DNA of 64,000 nucleotides, from assembly GCF_047470865.1 (NCBI RefSeq), contig NZ_JAZDRH010000001.1, positions 189,359-253,358 on the forward strand, written 5' to 3'. Positions 26,613 to 35,059 of this stretch are shown here, piece after piece (the first letter of the stretch is position 1; each line of letters begins with the position of its first letter). The notes under the pieces are model-generated. The model was not told where the DNA came from. It worked only from the letters and a program-made list of their open reading frames with translations, and ran no database searches. The position numbers and the translations under genes were made by a program. This DNA comes from JAZDRH01 sp047470865 (GTDB lineage: Bacteria > Pseudomonadota > Gammaproteobacteria > Pseudomonadales > Pseudomonadaceae).

Positions 26613-27968
26613 ATGACCTACGACTTTGATTTATTTGTTATTGGAGCAGGCTCTGGTGGTGTTCGCGCCTCTCGTTTTGCTGCCAGCTTTGGCGCTAAAG
26701 TGGCTGTAGCAGAAAGTCGCTATTTGGGGGGCACTTGCGTCAATGTCGGTTGTGTACCGAAAAAACTCTTAAGTTATGCCGCTAGCTTTCATGATGAACC
26801 CTCTATTGCGCAAAGCTTTGGCTGGGAACTCACAGCTAAGTCGTTTGATTGGACCAAATTAATCAACAATAAAAACACCGAAATTCAGCGCCTGAATGGC
26901 ATTTATAAAAACTTATTGGTCAACAGTGGTGTCACTTTGCTAGAAGGGCATGCACGCTTTGTCGATGCCCAGCATGTTGAAGTAAACGGCACTGTCTATA
27001 GCGCAAAACATATTTTAATCACCGTTGGTGGCTGGCCTTTTGTGCCGGACATTCCTGGCAAAGAACATGCAATCAGCTCCAATGAAGTCTTCTATCTTCC
27101 CGAACAGCCAAAGCATATTGTGATTGTAGGTGGTGGCTATATTGCACTTGAGTTTGCTTCAATATTCAAAGGCTTAGGATCAGAAGTTGAAGTTATTTAT
27201 AGGGGAGATTTATTCCTTAAAGGCTTCGATAATGATGTGCGCGAGCACCTTAAACAAAGCTTTGAAGCCCAAGGCATTCAACTTCGTTTTAATAGCACTA
27301 TCAAAGCCATTGAGAAACGTGCAAATAACCAGTTTGTAGCACAACTAGATGACGGGCAAAGCATTACAACCAATAGTGTTTTCTATGCTACTGGGCGTAA
27401 ACCTATGCTAGATAACCTGAATATTGAAGCTGCAGGCGTGGCTCTGGATAAGCGTGGCTATATTCAAGTTAATCCGCATTATCAAACATCGCAGCCTAAT
27501 GTTTACGCCATGGGTGATGTCATTGGGCGCGTGCAACTAACACCTGTTGCCCTTGCTGAGGGAATGGCTGTAGCTCGCCACCTATTCAAGCCTGAGCAGT
27601 ATCAACCGGTTGACTACCAACTGATTCCTACCGCAGTCTTCACCTTACCCAATATCTCTACTGTCGGCTTAACCGAGGAACAAGCCCGTGCACAAGGCTT
27701 TGACGTCGCTATTTTTGAAAGTCGTTTTCGCCCAATGAAGCTTAGTCTAAGCGCGTTACAAGAGCGCATCTACATGAAACTCATTGTAGATAAAGCGAGC
27801 GACAAGGTGTTAGGTTGTCATATGGTGGGTCCAGAAGCCGCTGAAATTATCCAAGGCCTAGCCATTGCCTTAAAAGCAGGTGCGACAAAAGCGATATTCG
27901 ACCAAACAGTAGGCATTCACCCAAGCTCAGCGGAAGAATTTGTTACTATGCGCACTGAACGCACTTAA
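26613..27968 (+). CDS. gor: Glutathione reductase
   Basis: FAD-dependent NADPH oxidoreductase that reduces glutathione disulfide. The 451-residue protein has the FAD motif GAGSGG at 11-16, the redox-active pair C42/C47 in GGTCVNVGCVPKK, the NADPH-binding GGGYIA near 171-176 and the partner-active-site His (about H436) in GIHPSSAEEF. Intact and normal length. AAAGAGAG ribosome-binding sequence upstream. Confidence 0.97.
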   Translation: MTYDFDLFVIGAGSGGVRASRFAASFGAKVAVAESRYLGGTCVNVGCVPKKLLSYAASFHDEPSIAQSFGWELTAKSFDWTKLINNKNTEIQRLNGIYKNLLVNSGVTLLEGHARFVDAQHVEVNGTVYSAKHILITVGGWPFVPDIPGKEHAISSNEVFYLPEQPKHIVIVGGGYIALEFASIFKGLGSEVEVIYRGDLFLKGFDNDVREHLKQSFEAQGIQLRFNSTIKAIEKRANNQFVAQLDDGQSITTNSVFYATGRKPMLDNLNIEAAGVALDKRGYIQVNPHYQTSQPNVYAMGDVIGRVQLTPVALAEGMAVARHLFKPEQYQPVDYQLIPTAVFTLPNISTVGLTEEQARAQGFDVAIFESRFRPMKLSLSALQERIYMKLIVDKASDKVLGCHMVGPEAAEIIQGLAIALKAGATKAIFDQTVGIHPSSAEEFVTMRTERT

Positions 27969-27974
27969 AAATAA

Positions 27975-27997
27975 AAAGGGCGATTAAATCGCCCTTT
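27975..27997. terminator. Terminator between gor and the PCu(A)C gene
   Basis: Perfect 10-base stem AAAGGGCGAT / ATCGCCCTTT with a TAA loop. It lies between convergent genes and could serve both strands, though the T-run after gor is short. Confidence 0.8.
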
Positions 27998-28036
27998 GTT
28001 AGCTATAAGATTTGCCCTGCATTTAGGATAAGACTA

Positions 28037-28582
28037 CTAGTGATGCATCTGTGAGTGATCCATAGCGCCAGCGCTATCGGCTTTACTATCAGGGCTTTTG
28101 ATTGTTACTTCAAGCTCAATCTGGCCTGCCTTTTCAAAGGTAAGTGTTACTGGAAAAGTTTCCCCTTCCACTAAGGCTTTGTTTAGGTCAATCAGCATTA
28201 GGTGATACCCACTTGGCTCAAAGATTACCATTTCACCAGCTTTGATAATCAAATCATCAAGTTTGGTCATTTTCATCACACCATTTTCATGGATATGTGT
28301 ATGCAGCTCTGTAACCTTAGCGATAGGTGACTCAAGGGCAATTAAACGATCAGCCTCAGCGCCCATATTATGTAGCATTAAAAATGCCGCACCAGTCTTA
28401 GCTGTAGGCGGTAAAGCGCGGGACCAACCTTGCATAACATGCATGTTATTAGTAGAGGCTGTAGCATGATCATAATGTGCCATAGGCATTTGATGACCTG
28501 CATGAGGGTTATCTGCAGCCTGTACTGTAAAGGGAAGAAGCGCTGAAGTAACAAGAGAACCTAGAAAGAATAATGAACGCAC
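28037..28582 (-). CDS. Copper chaperone PCu(A)C family, exported
   Basis: Periplasmic copper carrier that delivers Cu(I), typically for cytochrome oxidase CuA assembly or copper handling. After the signal peptide (SLFFLGSLVTSALLPFTVQA) the 181-residue protein has the PCu(A)C core with ELHTHIHENGVMKM and GYHLMLIDL supplying His/Met ligands, plus a His/Met-rich N-terminal stretch and a DHSQMHH tail. The GTG at 28582 was chosen because AAGGAG lies seven bases upstream; the ATG at 28645 would put 21 extra residues before the signal peptide. Divergent from arsR. Confidence 0.88.
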   Translation of the reverse strand: MRSLFFLGSLVTSALLPFTVQAADNPHAGHQMPMAHYDHATASTNNMHVMQGWSRALPPTAKTGAAFLMLHNMGAEADRLIALESPIAKVTELHTHIHENGVMKMTKLDDLIIKAGEMVIFEPSGYHLMLIDLNKALVEGETFPVTLTFEKAGQIELEVTIKSPDSKADSAGAMDHSQMHH

Positions 28583-28691
28583 AGATCTGCTCCTTGATTG
28601 AAAATTAAAACATAGCATGCGCAGGTAAGGCTTTACATGCGACATAGGGCAGCATAGTATACATATATGTTTTTTCAGATATGATATTCAA

Positions 28692-29012
28692 ATGCTAACA
28701 CCATTAAGTTTATTTAAAGCTCTGGCTGACACCACACGGCTTACCATTGTATTGATGTTACAACATAGAACGGAAATTTGTGTGTGTGATTTAGCCAACA
28801 GCTTAGGCTTATCTCAGCCTAAAGTCTCACGTCACTTAGCTTTACTTAAAGAGCAACAGCTAGTGATTGATACTAAAAGAGGCAAGTGGGTGTATTACCA
28901 GCGCAATACAGCGCTACCTGAGTGGGCGCAACAGATAGTAGAGCAGGCTTACTTAGTAGAGCAAACACTTATTACACAATTGTTAAGCAATCTCAATCTA
29001 GATAACTGCTAA
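28692..29012 (+). CDS. arsR: ArsR-family metalloregulator
   Basis: A 106-residue winged-helix repressor that releases DNA on binding As(III)/Sb(III). The metal-binding motif EICVCDLA places C30 and C32 at the recognition helix, and SLGLSQPKVSRHLALLKEQQL is the helix-turn-helix. An ATATAT-rich imperfect repeat (about 28660-28688) covers the promoter and is the likely operator, controlling both arsR-arsB and perhaps the divergent copper chaperone. arsB follows after 31 bases. Confidence 0.92.
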   Translation: MLTPLSLFKALADTTRLTIVLMLQHRTEICVCDLANSLGLSQPKVSRHLALLKEQQLVIDTKRGKWVYYQRNTALPEWAQQIVEQAYLVEQTLITQLLSNLNLDNC

Positions 29013-29043
29013 CAATAAATTCATTGATTAAAGAGCATTATGT

Positions 29044-30324
29044 ATGTGGCTGGCGAGTAGTATTTTTTTAATCACCATCAGTTTAGTGATATGGCAACCA
29101 CGCCAATTAAATATTGGTATTACCGCTAGCGTAGGAGCTGTGGTTGCCTTGCTAGCGGGTGTCATTCAAGTAGCAGATATTCCTGTAGTTTGGGCGTTAA
29201 TCTGGAATGCTACACTTACCTTTATTGGTATTATCATCATCAGCGCGTTAATGGATGAGGCGGGTTTGTTTGAATGGGCCGCATTACATGTGGCGCGCTG
29301 GGGTAAAGGGCATGCCCATCGCTTATTTATCTATATTATTTTGCTTGGAGCTGTGGTTTCAGCACTTTTTGCCAATGATGGTGCCGCTTTAATTTTAACG
29401 CCTATTGTGATCGCCATTTTATATGCTCTAGGCTTTAGTCCCAGCACAACACTAGCCTTTGTTATGGCGGCAGGCTTTATTGCAGATACCGCAAGTACCG
29501 CACTTATAGTGTCTAACCTAACCAATATTGTGTCAGCTGATTTTTTTAAGCTTAATTTTAGTCAGTACGCACACATAATGTTGCCTGTGAATGCGGTGGC
29601 TGTGCTATCTAGCTTATTAGTTTTATATGTGTTTTACCGAAAAGATCTACCACACAGCTATGCCTTACAACAACTAAAAGCCCCCAAAGAAGCCATTAAC
29701 GACCCTATTAGTTTCATCGCAGGCATTGCTGTTTTATGCTTCTTGTTACTCGCTTTTTTTGTCATAGAGCCACTAGGTGTGCCCATTAGCCTATTGGTAG
29801 CCTTAGCCACTGTAGTATTAGTGGTGATAGTCAAACGCCAAAATAAAATCGCATTAAAGCCTATTTTAACCAGTGCACCTTGGCACATAGTGATTTTTTC
29901 ATTAGGCATGTATTTAGTGGTTTATGGCTTAAGAAATGCAGGACTAACCGATTATTTGGCGCAATTACTCAATCAATTAGCTACTCAAGATATTTGGCTT
30001 GTCAGTTTAGGCACAGGCTTTCTTACAGCGGCTTTATCCTCGGTCATGAATAACCTACCCAGTGTGTTAATAGGCGCTTTAGCTATTGATGCTAGTCATG
30101 CTGAAGGTGTTGTACGTGAAACCATGATCTACGCTAACGTCATAGGCAGTGATTTGGGCACTAAATTTACCCCCATCGGCAGCTTGGCGACCTTACTTTG
30201 GTTGCATATTTTACAGCGCAAGCAAATTCATATTAGCTGGGGGTACTACATGAAAGTAGGCATTGTTCTTACCACGCCAGTGCTCGCCATCAGCTTATTA
30301 GCCCTAGCATGGATTATCCGCTAA
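29044..30324 (+). CDS. arsB: Arsenite efflux transporter ArsB
   Basis: Inner-membrane arsenite/antimonite carrier of the ArsB/NhaD (ion transporter) superfamily, 426 residues with about 11-12 hydrophobic segments. Characteristic stretches are ALFANDGAALILTPIV and SSVMNNLPSVLIGALAI, the ANDGAA and MNNLPS motifs of this family. No arsC is seen nearby, so arsenate reduction would depend on a gene elsewhere. The last 64 bases are part of a 154-bp repeat (copy at 32545). Confidence 0.93.
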   Translation: MWLASSIFLITISLVIWQPRQLNIGITASVGAVVALLAGVIQVADIPVVWALIWNATLTFIGIIIISALMDEAGLFEWAALHVARWGKGHAHRLFIYIILLGAVVSALFANDGAALILTPIVIAILYALGFSPSTTLAFVMAAGFIADTASTALIVSNLTNIVSADFFKLNFSQYAHIMLPVNAVAVLSSLLVLYVFYRKDLPHSYALQQLKAPKEAINDPISFIAGIAVLCFLLLAFFVIEPLGVPISLLVALATVVLVVIVKRQNKIALKPILTSAPWHIVIFSLGMYLVVYGLRNAGLTDYLAQLLNQLATQDIWLVSLGTGFLTAALSSVMNNLPSVLIGALAIDASHAEGVVRETMIYANVIGSDLGTKFTPIGSLATLLWLHILQRKQIHISWGYYMKVGIVLTTPVLAISLLALAWIIR

Positions 30325-30414
30325 GGTTAGACGTTGACATCTTACATAGCAGACATATCAACTTCCTTGACACAACTAGTAGTGCTGGCGGCGAGGATAA
30401 AGCGCATGGCCAAT
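30261..30414 (+). repeat. 154-bp direct repeat, copy A (arsB 3' end + SDR 3' remnant)
   Basis: Aligns without gaps to 32545-32698 at an offset of 2284 bases. I count 18 mismatches (about 88 percent identity). It covers the last codons of arsB plus a decayed copy of the 3' end of the minus-strand SDR gene. Together the copies bracket the hipBA module. Confidence 0.9.
30327..30414 (-). pseudogene. Decayed 3' fragment of an SDR gene
   Basis: The minus strand encodes a match to the last 28 residues of the SDR at 32611-33324 (MRFILAASTTSCVKEVDMSAM), but the codon that is CAA (Gln) in the intact gene is TAA here. No 5' part of the gene is present. It is a relic left when the hipBA segment separated arsB from the SDR gene. 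Confidence 0.8.
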
Positions 30415-30613
30415 TTTGATACTTCAAGCGTAAGTCTTGCTTTATTCAATAGAGAGAGGTACGAGAGAAAATAACTTTAGAAGAATCCAAAATAAATACG
30501 TATGCAATCCTGCATTGATGCATTTTAGATTTTAATTTATATGCCATATATGATGCTTTATTGGATAATTATAGGTATAATAAATCAAATATGATATTTT
30601 ATTTTGGTGAGTA

Positions 30614-30922
30614 ATGCGCTTTAACTTTGCTACAGAAGCAGAAATTTCTCAGGAGCTTGGTAAAAGAATAGCTCAGCAGAGAATACAGAAAAATATTACT
30701 CAGGCTGACTTGGCCAAAAGAGCTGGTGTTGGTGTTGCTACACTTCAACGCTTGGAAAAAGGTGAAGGATCAAGCTTAAGTGTATTCATTCGTGTATTGA
30801 CGGCATTGGGTTTTGTGAATGATTTAGCTGATATTTTGGCTAAAAAAAATCTATCCATTCAGGAATTTGAAGCGTTGAATACTCCTGAGCCGCGCCAAAG
30901 AGCTTCAAAGCCAAGGAAATAA
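30614..30922 (+). CDS. hipB: HipB-like XRE antitoxin
   Basis: A 102-residue DNA-binding antitoxin. The helix-turn-helix lies at about residues 18-52 (RIQKNITQADLAKRAGVGVATLQRLEKG), followed by a dimerisation region and a basic C-terminal tail. It sits four bases upstream of hipA and should neutralise the toxin and repress the operon. A GGTGAG ribosome-binding sequence precedes the ATG, and TATAAT at 30576-30581 is a candidate -10. The 30415-30613 leader is AT-rich, with no other gene. Confidence 0.88.
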   Translation: MRFNFATEAEISQELGKRIAQQRIQKNITQADLAKRAGVGVATLQRLEKGEGSSLSVFIRVLTALGFVNDLADILAKKNLSIQEFEALNTPEPRQRASKPRK

Positions 30923-30925
30923 TGC

Positions 30926-32167
30926 ATGCAAAACTTATATAAAATCAGTACTTATTATAATGGCTGGGGTGAAGATTGGCATTTGGGTGATTTGGTATCC
31001 AATGGCCGTCAAACCCTGTTTGAATATTCCAAAGAAGCATTAAAGCGCAATATAGAGTTTTCACCTAATTGCTTGCCATTACAAGCCCAAGCATTTACAG
31101 ACTTTCCATCTTTTCAATTTCAGTTGCCAGGATTATTTGCGGATAGCTTGCCCGATGGCTGGGGATTATTGCTGATGGATCGTTTTTTTAAAAAAGAATT
31201 TGGAAAAAAACCTGAGCAAATTAATCCATTAGAGCGCCTAGCATGCTTGGGTGATCAAACCATGGGGGCATTTACGTATCGACCAAGTTCTGATGTGATT
31301 ATGGCAGTGCAGGAAATGAGTTTAGCAGATATTGCTAAGCAAATGGCAGCCGTGCAGATTGGCCAAGATGTGGATGTACTAGCAACCTTGGTTGTAATTG
31401 GTGGATCACCACAAGGCGCAAGACCTAAATCACAAGTCTATTATAATCCCGAAACGGAGCAGATGAGTAATAAGCCCATTAATGGTGGTGAACCATGGTT
31501 AGTGAAGTTTAATGCGCAGGATGAAGCCATTGAAGTCTGTGAAATAGAGAAGTTTTACCTAGATACTGCTGAATTCTGTGGCTTGCCTGTGCCTGAATCC
31601 AAAGTCTTTCATGTGAATAATAAGATCACAGCCATTGGTACAAAGCGTTTTGATCGCTCAAATGGCACACGAATTCCAATGCACAGTTTGGCAGGTGCAT
31701 TGCATGCCAATTTTCGTATTCCCAATTGTAGTTATGGCACCTATTTGCGCATGACGAGATTTATGACGAGAAACGAACAAGAGGTTGAAAAGGCATTTAA
31801 ATATTGTGTGTTTAATGTGTGTATGAATAATCGTGATGATCATACGAAAAACTTTTCGTATTTGATGAATCAAAATGGCGAATGGGCGTTATCACCTGCA
31901 TATGATCTAACCTATAATCCTGGGCTGAATGGCTATCACCAAATGGATGTAGAAGGTGAAGCCTTTAAAATCAAACGTGAACATCTCATTAATTTGGCTA
32001 AAAACTCAGGTTTGGATATCAAAAAAAGCGCAGTAGCGATTGATACTATGATTGCGGTCATTAAAAGCCGATTAGGTGAATTGTCCAATGGGAAGTATGC
32101 CGTGTTAAAGGTGACCGCTGATATGATTAAAGAAAAGATCGGTCAGAATATTGGGTTGTTGAGTTAA
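30926..32167 (+). CDS. hipA: HipA-family serine/threonine kinase toxin
   Basis: Kinase toxin of a type II toxin-antitoxin pair; E. coli HipA phosphorylates glutamyl-tRNA synthetase to induce growth arrest. The 413-residue protein has the glycine-rich loop GGSPQGARPK at 159-168, the catalytic loop NRDDHTKN at 302-309 and the metal-binding SPAYDL near 323-328. All catalytic residues appear intact, and length is close to the family. The real target here is unknown. Codons are AT-rich compared with arsB, in keeping with recent acquisition. Confidence 0.92.
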   Translation: MQNLYKISTYYNGWGEDWHLGDLVSNGRQTLFEYSKEALKRNIEFSPNCLPLQAQAFTDFPSFQFQLPGLFADSLPDGWGLLLMDRFFKKEFGKKPEQINPLERLACLGDQTMGAFTYRPSSDVIMAVQEMSLADIAKQMAAVQIGQDVDVLATLVVIGGSPQGARPKSQVYYNPETEQMSNKPINGGEPWLVKFNAQDEAIEVCEIEKFYLDTAEFCGLPVPESKVFHVNNKITAIGTKRFDRSNGTRIPMHSLAGALHANFRIPNCSYGTYLRMTRFMTRNEQEVEKAFKYCVFNVCMNNRDDHTKNFSYLMNQNGEWALSPAYDLTYNPGLNGYHQMDVEGEAFKIKREHLINLAKNSGLDIKKSAVAIDTMIAVIKSRLGELSNGKYAVLKVTADMIKEKIGQNIGLLS

Positions 32168-32241
32168 GACACAAGATATAAGGGGCGGATTCAAAACCTG
32201 AGCGCAACAGGTTTAATGAATTGATGCGGCCCCATTATTGC

Positions 32242-32391
32242 TCATCTGCTGTTTTCTTTTTGCATAACTTCAACACCTAAAACCGAACCCTTTTCTGGGT
32301 CTTGCGTTGAGTGACAACGCAACTTCATTACGTTTTTTTGACTAGATACAAAAAGATCTGTGCCTTTGGTAAGTGCCGACAGATCAGCCCA
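32242..32391 (-). pseudogene. 3' remnant of an unidentified gene
   Basis: An open stretch of 49 codons on the minus strand ending in TGA, with a stop directly before it and no usable upstream start. It reads WADLSALTKGTDLFVSSQKN and ends in LGVEVMQKENSR. The composition looks protein-like, so it is probably the tail of a lost gene brought in with hipBA. I do not recognise the family. The rest of 32168-32544 shows no gene. Confidence 0.4.
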
Positions 32392-32544
32392 TTAATATTT
32401 TCATTACTAGCGCACTGCCAAGGGCTGTGGGGGGCGCAAAAATAAATGGCTACCCCCGTTTTTTGGGGTGATTTTTGCATAATGAGCCATTTCCCGTCCT
32501 TGATCATAGATCATGCTCAATTCAGTGCAGCACTAAACAGCAGT

Positions 32545-32608
32545 CATTATTCTTACCACGCCAGTGCTAGTCATCCGCCTATTAGCCCTAGCATGGATTA
32601 TCCACTAA
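32545..32608 (+). pseudogene. arsB 3' fragment (last ~20 codons)
   Basis: The plus strand reads ILTTPVLVIRLLALAWIIH then TAA, in the same frame and position as the arsB C-terminus (VLTTPVLAISLLALAWIIR). Nothing upstream belongs to arsB. It is a second, diverged copy of the arsB tail, separated from the intact gene by the hipBA segment. Confidence 0.88.
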
Positions 32609-32698
32609 GGCTAGACGTTGATATCTTGCATAGCAGGCATATCAATTTCCTTGACACAACTAGCTGTGCTGGTGGCAAGGATAAAGCGAATCGCTAAT
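32545..32698 (+). repeat. 154-bp direct repeat, copy B (arsB tail + intact SDR 3' end)
   Basis: Partner of copy A at 30261-30414, ungapped, 18 mismatches. In this copy the SDR end is intact and the arsB part is the fragment, the reverse of copy A. Confidence 0.9.
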
Positions 32699-33324
32699 AA
32701 GACGTCCTGCAACGGAATTAATTGCCCCTGACTTTGTTCAATGACATCTTCAGGGCTATGGCTTAAATCAAATTCGGTTGCTAAGTAACCCAAGTTTAAA
32801 AGGCTGATGCCAATATTTAGTGGCCGTAAGGTTTCGCGTAACGCATGCACCACACCACGTAACGCATGCTTACTAGCAGAAAAAGCCACTTCAGGCCCTT
32901 TATGATTGTCTAGCCCCCAAGTTGAGCCAATCAAAATAACCTTAGCATTAGCACTTAGCTTAAGGTTATTTACTAATGCCTGTAACTGTAAAATACAGGA
33001 TGTAATATTAGTATTAATCAATGTAGTAATTTCAGTAACACTAGAGCCAGCAAAGGAGTATTCATCACTAAAGGCGAGCGCTTCCCAAATCCCAACATTA
33101 TAAATAACATAGTCAACAGGCTGCTGTGCTACTGCCTGAGTTACTACTGTTACTGCATGTTGAGGTGCACTAAGATCAGCTTGGATCCACTCAAATTTAC
33201 GCTTTAAGGTTTTTGGCTCTGAACGCGAAACGCCAAAAACGATATCTTGAGGAAGAGGGACAGACTCAATAATGGCACGCCCAAGCCCTTTACTTACACC
33301 ATATACAACATAGGTTTTGCTCAT
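32611..33324 (-). CDS. SDR-family oxidoreductase-like protein
   Basis: A 237-residue short-chain dehydrogenase/reductase. The nucleotide-binding GVSKGLG is at 9-15, IYNVG replaces the usual NNAG, and S134 in LIGSTWGL is the probable catalytic Ser. The expected YxxxK is FSASK (148-152), so the catalytic Tyr is Phe. This could mean altered or lost reductase activity. The start at 33324 (MSKTYVVYG) is family-like; an ATG at 33342 is possible. It was originally convergent with arsB, judging from the repeats. Confidence 0.8.
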   Translation of the reverse strand: MSKTYVVYGVSKGLGRAIIESVPLPQDIVFGVSRSEPKTLKRKFEWIQADLSAPQHAVTVVTQAVAQQPVDYVIYNVGIWEALAFSDEYSFAGSSVTEITTLINTNITSCILQLQALVNNLKLSANAKVILIGSTWGLDNHKGPEVAFSASKHALRGVVHALRETLRPLNIGISLLNLGYLATEFDLSHSPEDVIEQSQGQLIPLQDVLLAIRFILATSTASCVKEIDMPAMQDINV

Positions 33325-33363
33325 ATATTTCTGCTCAAGCATAAAATTTTGATACTGCTAGAG

Positions 33364-34260
33364 TTAAACTTTATTAGCAACTAATCCTTGCATTATTTTC
33401 TTTAACCAAATGATGCTGGCATCTTTAGTCGCTCGTTCATGCCAGTAAAGACTCAAGGAAAGTTCAGGAACATAAAAAGGCAAAGGCAGAATGGCCAAGT
33501 CAAGCTGTTTAGCTAAGCGGCTGGGAACAGATACTGCAAAGTCTGTTGCTAATAATAGCGAACGCACCAACATATAATGACGCGAGCGCAACGCAATATT
33601 GCGTTGTAACCCTAAACGCTGCAACTGCAAGTCAATATGCCCCAGCCCTTGCTTGCGACTGGAAATATGTAAATGTTTAAGCGATAAGTAGCTGGCCAAA
33701 TCAAACGGTGCCTGTAAAGCAGGGTGGTTCGGCCGCAGGACACATACATAGTGGTCTTGCAATAAGGGCATTGACTTAAGCTGAGCATGTTGCATCTGAG
33801 GCACATCAATGGCGAGGTCTAGCTTATTGCCAGCCATTTCGCGTAATAAATCGTCTCGCTCAACCGGATAGCAGGTCAATTGTACCTTGGGAGCTTGCTC
33901 ATTTAGCGCCTGCATTAATGCTGGGAGCATAATAGCCTCTGTCACATCAGCCATGCTTAATCGAAATTCGCGTTCTGTAGAGGCTGGCTCAAAAAGACTC
34001 GGTTCGTTAAAGCTAGTTTTTATTAGGGCTAACGCTTGACGAACAGGACCAATCATAGCCTGCGCTTTGGCTGTTGGCTGCATTTGCTGGGCTGCACGAG
34101 TAAATAATGGATCATCACAGAGTGCACGTAATCTATTTAACGCATTGCTCACTGCTGGCTGAGATAAATACAGCACTTCGCTGGCTTTAGTAATGCTGTT
34201 TTGGCTGTAAATAGCTTCAAACACCACAAGCAAATTAAGATCTATTTTACTCAGTTGCAT
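33364..34260 (-). CDS. LysR-family transcriptional regulator
   Basis: A 298-residue regulator with an N-terminal winged helix (NLLVVFEAIYSQNSITKASEVLYLSQPAVSNALNRL region, residues 9-44) and a LysR effector domain. It is divergent from the phosphatase/kinase/SDR/acyl-CoA operon at 34367, so it most likely controls that operon. The AT-rich 106-base gap between them would hold the operator. It differs from the P. putida lva operon, which is driven by a sigma-54 activator. Confidence 0.9.
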   Translation of the reverse strand: MQLSKIDLNLLVVFEAIYSQNSITKASEVLYLSQPAVSNALNRLRALCDDPLFTRAAQQMQPTAKAQAMIGPVRQALALIKTSFNEPSLFEPASTEREFRLSMADVTEAIMLPALMQALNEQAPKVQLTCYPVERDDLLREMAGNKLDLAIDVPQMQHAQLKSMPLLQDHYVCVLRPNHPALQAPFDLASYLSLKHLHISSRKQGLGHIDLQLQRLGLQRNIALRSRHYMLVRSLLLATDFAVSVPSRLAKQLDLAILPLPFYVPELSLSLYWHERATKDASIIWLKKIMQGLVANKV

Positions 34261-34366
34261 AGCACCGACTATTCATAAAATTAATAGTTAAATATTCGCA
34301 TAATAAATTAGCTAAATACAAATTTAAGTTTTAGCCTAAAACTAACAACAATGAAAGGGCACCCGC

Positions 34367-35044
34367 ATGGCGCATATTTATTTAGTGAGGCATGCTCAAG
34401 CACAATTAAACTCATGTAATTATGACCAGCTTTCTCCATTAGGTGAGCAACAAGCGCTCTATTTAGCACAGCATTGGAAAAACCTAGGTGTTTGTTTTGA
34501 TCAAATTTACTGTGGCACCCTAGTTCGACAACAAGAAACTTGCCGCATTATTCAAGCTCACTTAGAACATAAAGACAGCGCGTATTGTGTGCCAGAACTT
34601 AACGAATATAACTTCCATCAGGTTATTCAGTGCTATCAGCAAAGTATTGGCCATAAAGAAAGCATACAACAGCTAACCTCAAAAGATCAGTTCCGCTTAT
34701 TACGCTCAGCTATTGTGGCGTGGGCTAAAGATCAACTTAGCCATACAACAGCCCCTAGCTTTAGCCAATTTGCCTTGCAAGTCACTAGTGCACGCAATCT
34801 CATTATGCAAAAGGCAGATAACGCCAAAAAAGTGTTAGTGATTTCTTCTGGTGGCGTGATTGCCGTTTGGTTGCAAACCCTGTTGGGCTTAACGCCCACG
34901 CAAGCAATGAAGTTAAATTTACAGTTGGCTAATACTGCGGTAAGCGAGTTTTACAGTAGGGGATCTGAGATGCAGTTAATTCGTTTCAACCATATCAGCC
35001 ATCTAGAACATCCACAGCGTATCAGTGCGCTGACTCACAGTTAA
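34367..35044 (+). CDS. Histidine phosphatase superfamily protein, second His missing
   Basis: A 225-residue member of the phosphoglycerate mutase-like fold. The N-terminal RHA motif gives the phospho-acceptor H9, and R54 in LVRQQET matches the second conserved Arg. The C-terminal motif, normally (S/T)HGG, is ISSGGVIA, with Ser161 where the second catalytic His should be. Activity may therefore be changed. It is the first gene of the operon, 16 bases before the kinase gene, so it may act on a phosphorylated intermediate of that pathway; this is inference. Confidence 0.75.
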   Translation: MAHIYLVRHAQAQLNSCNYDQLSPLGEQQALYLAQHWKNLGVCFDQIYCGTLVRQQETCRIIQAHLEHKDSAYCVPELNEYNFHQVIQCYQQSIGHKESIQQLTSKDQFRLLRSAIVAWAKDQLSHTTAPSFSQFALQVTSARNLIMQKADNAKKVLVISSGGVIAVWLQTLLGLTPTQAMKLNLQLANTAVSEFYSRGSEMQLIRFNHISHLEHPQRISALTHS

Positions 35045-35059
35045 CACTAAGGATGCCTT

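Noticed and set aside
32446..32697. An 83-codon plus-strand ORF overlapping the second 154-bp repeat
   Set aside because: It runs through the arsB fragment in the wrong frame and into the SDR 3' end, without a ribosome-binding site.
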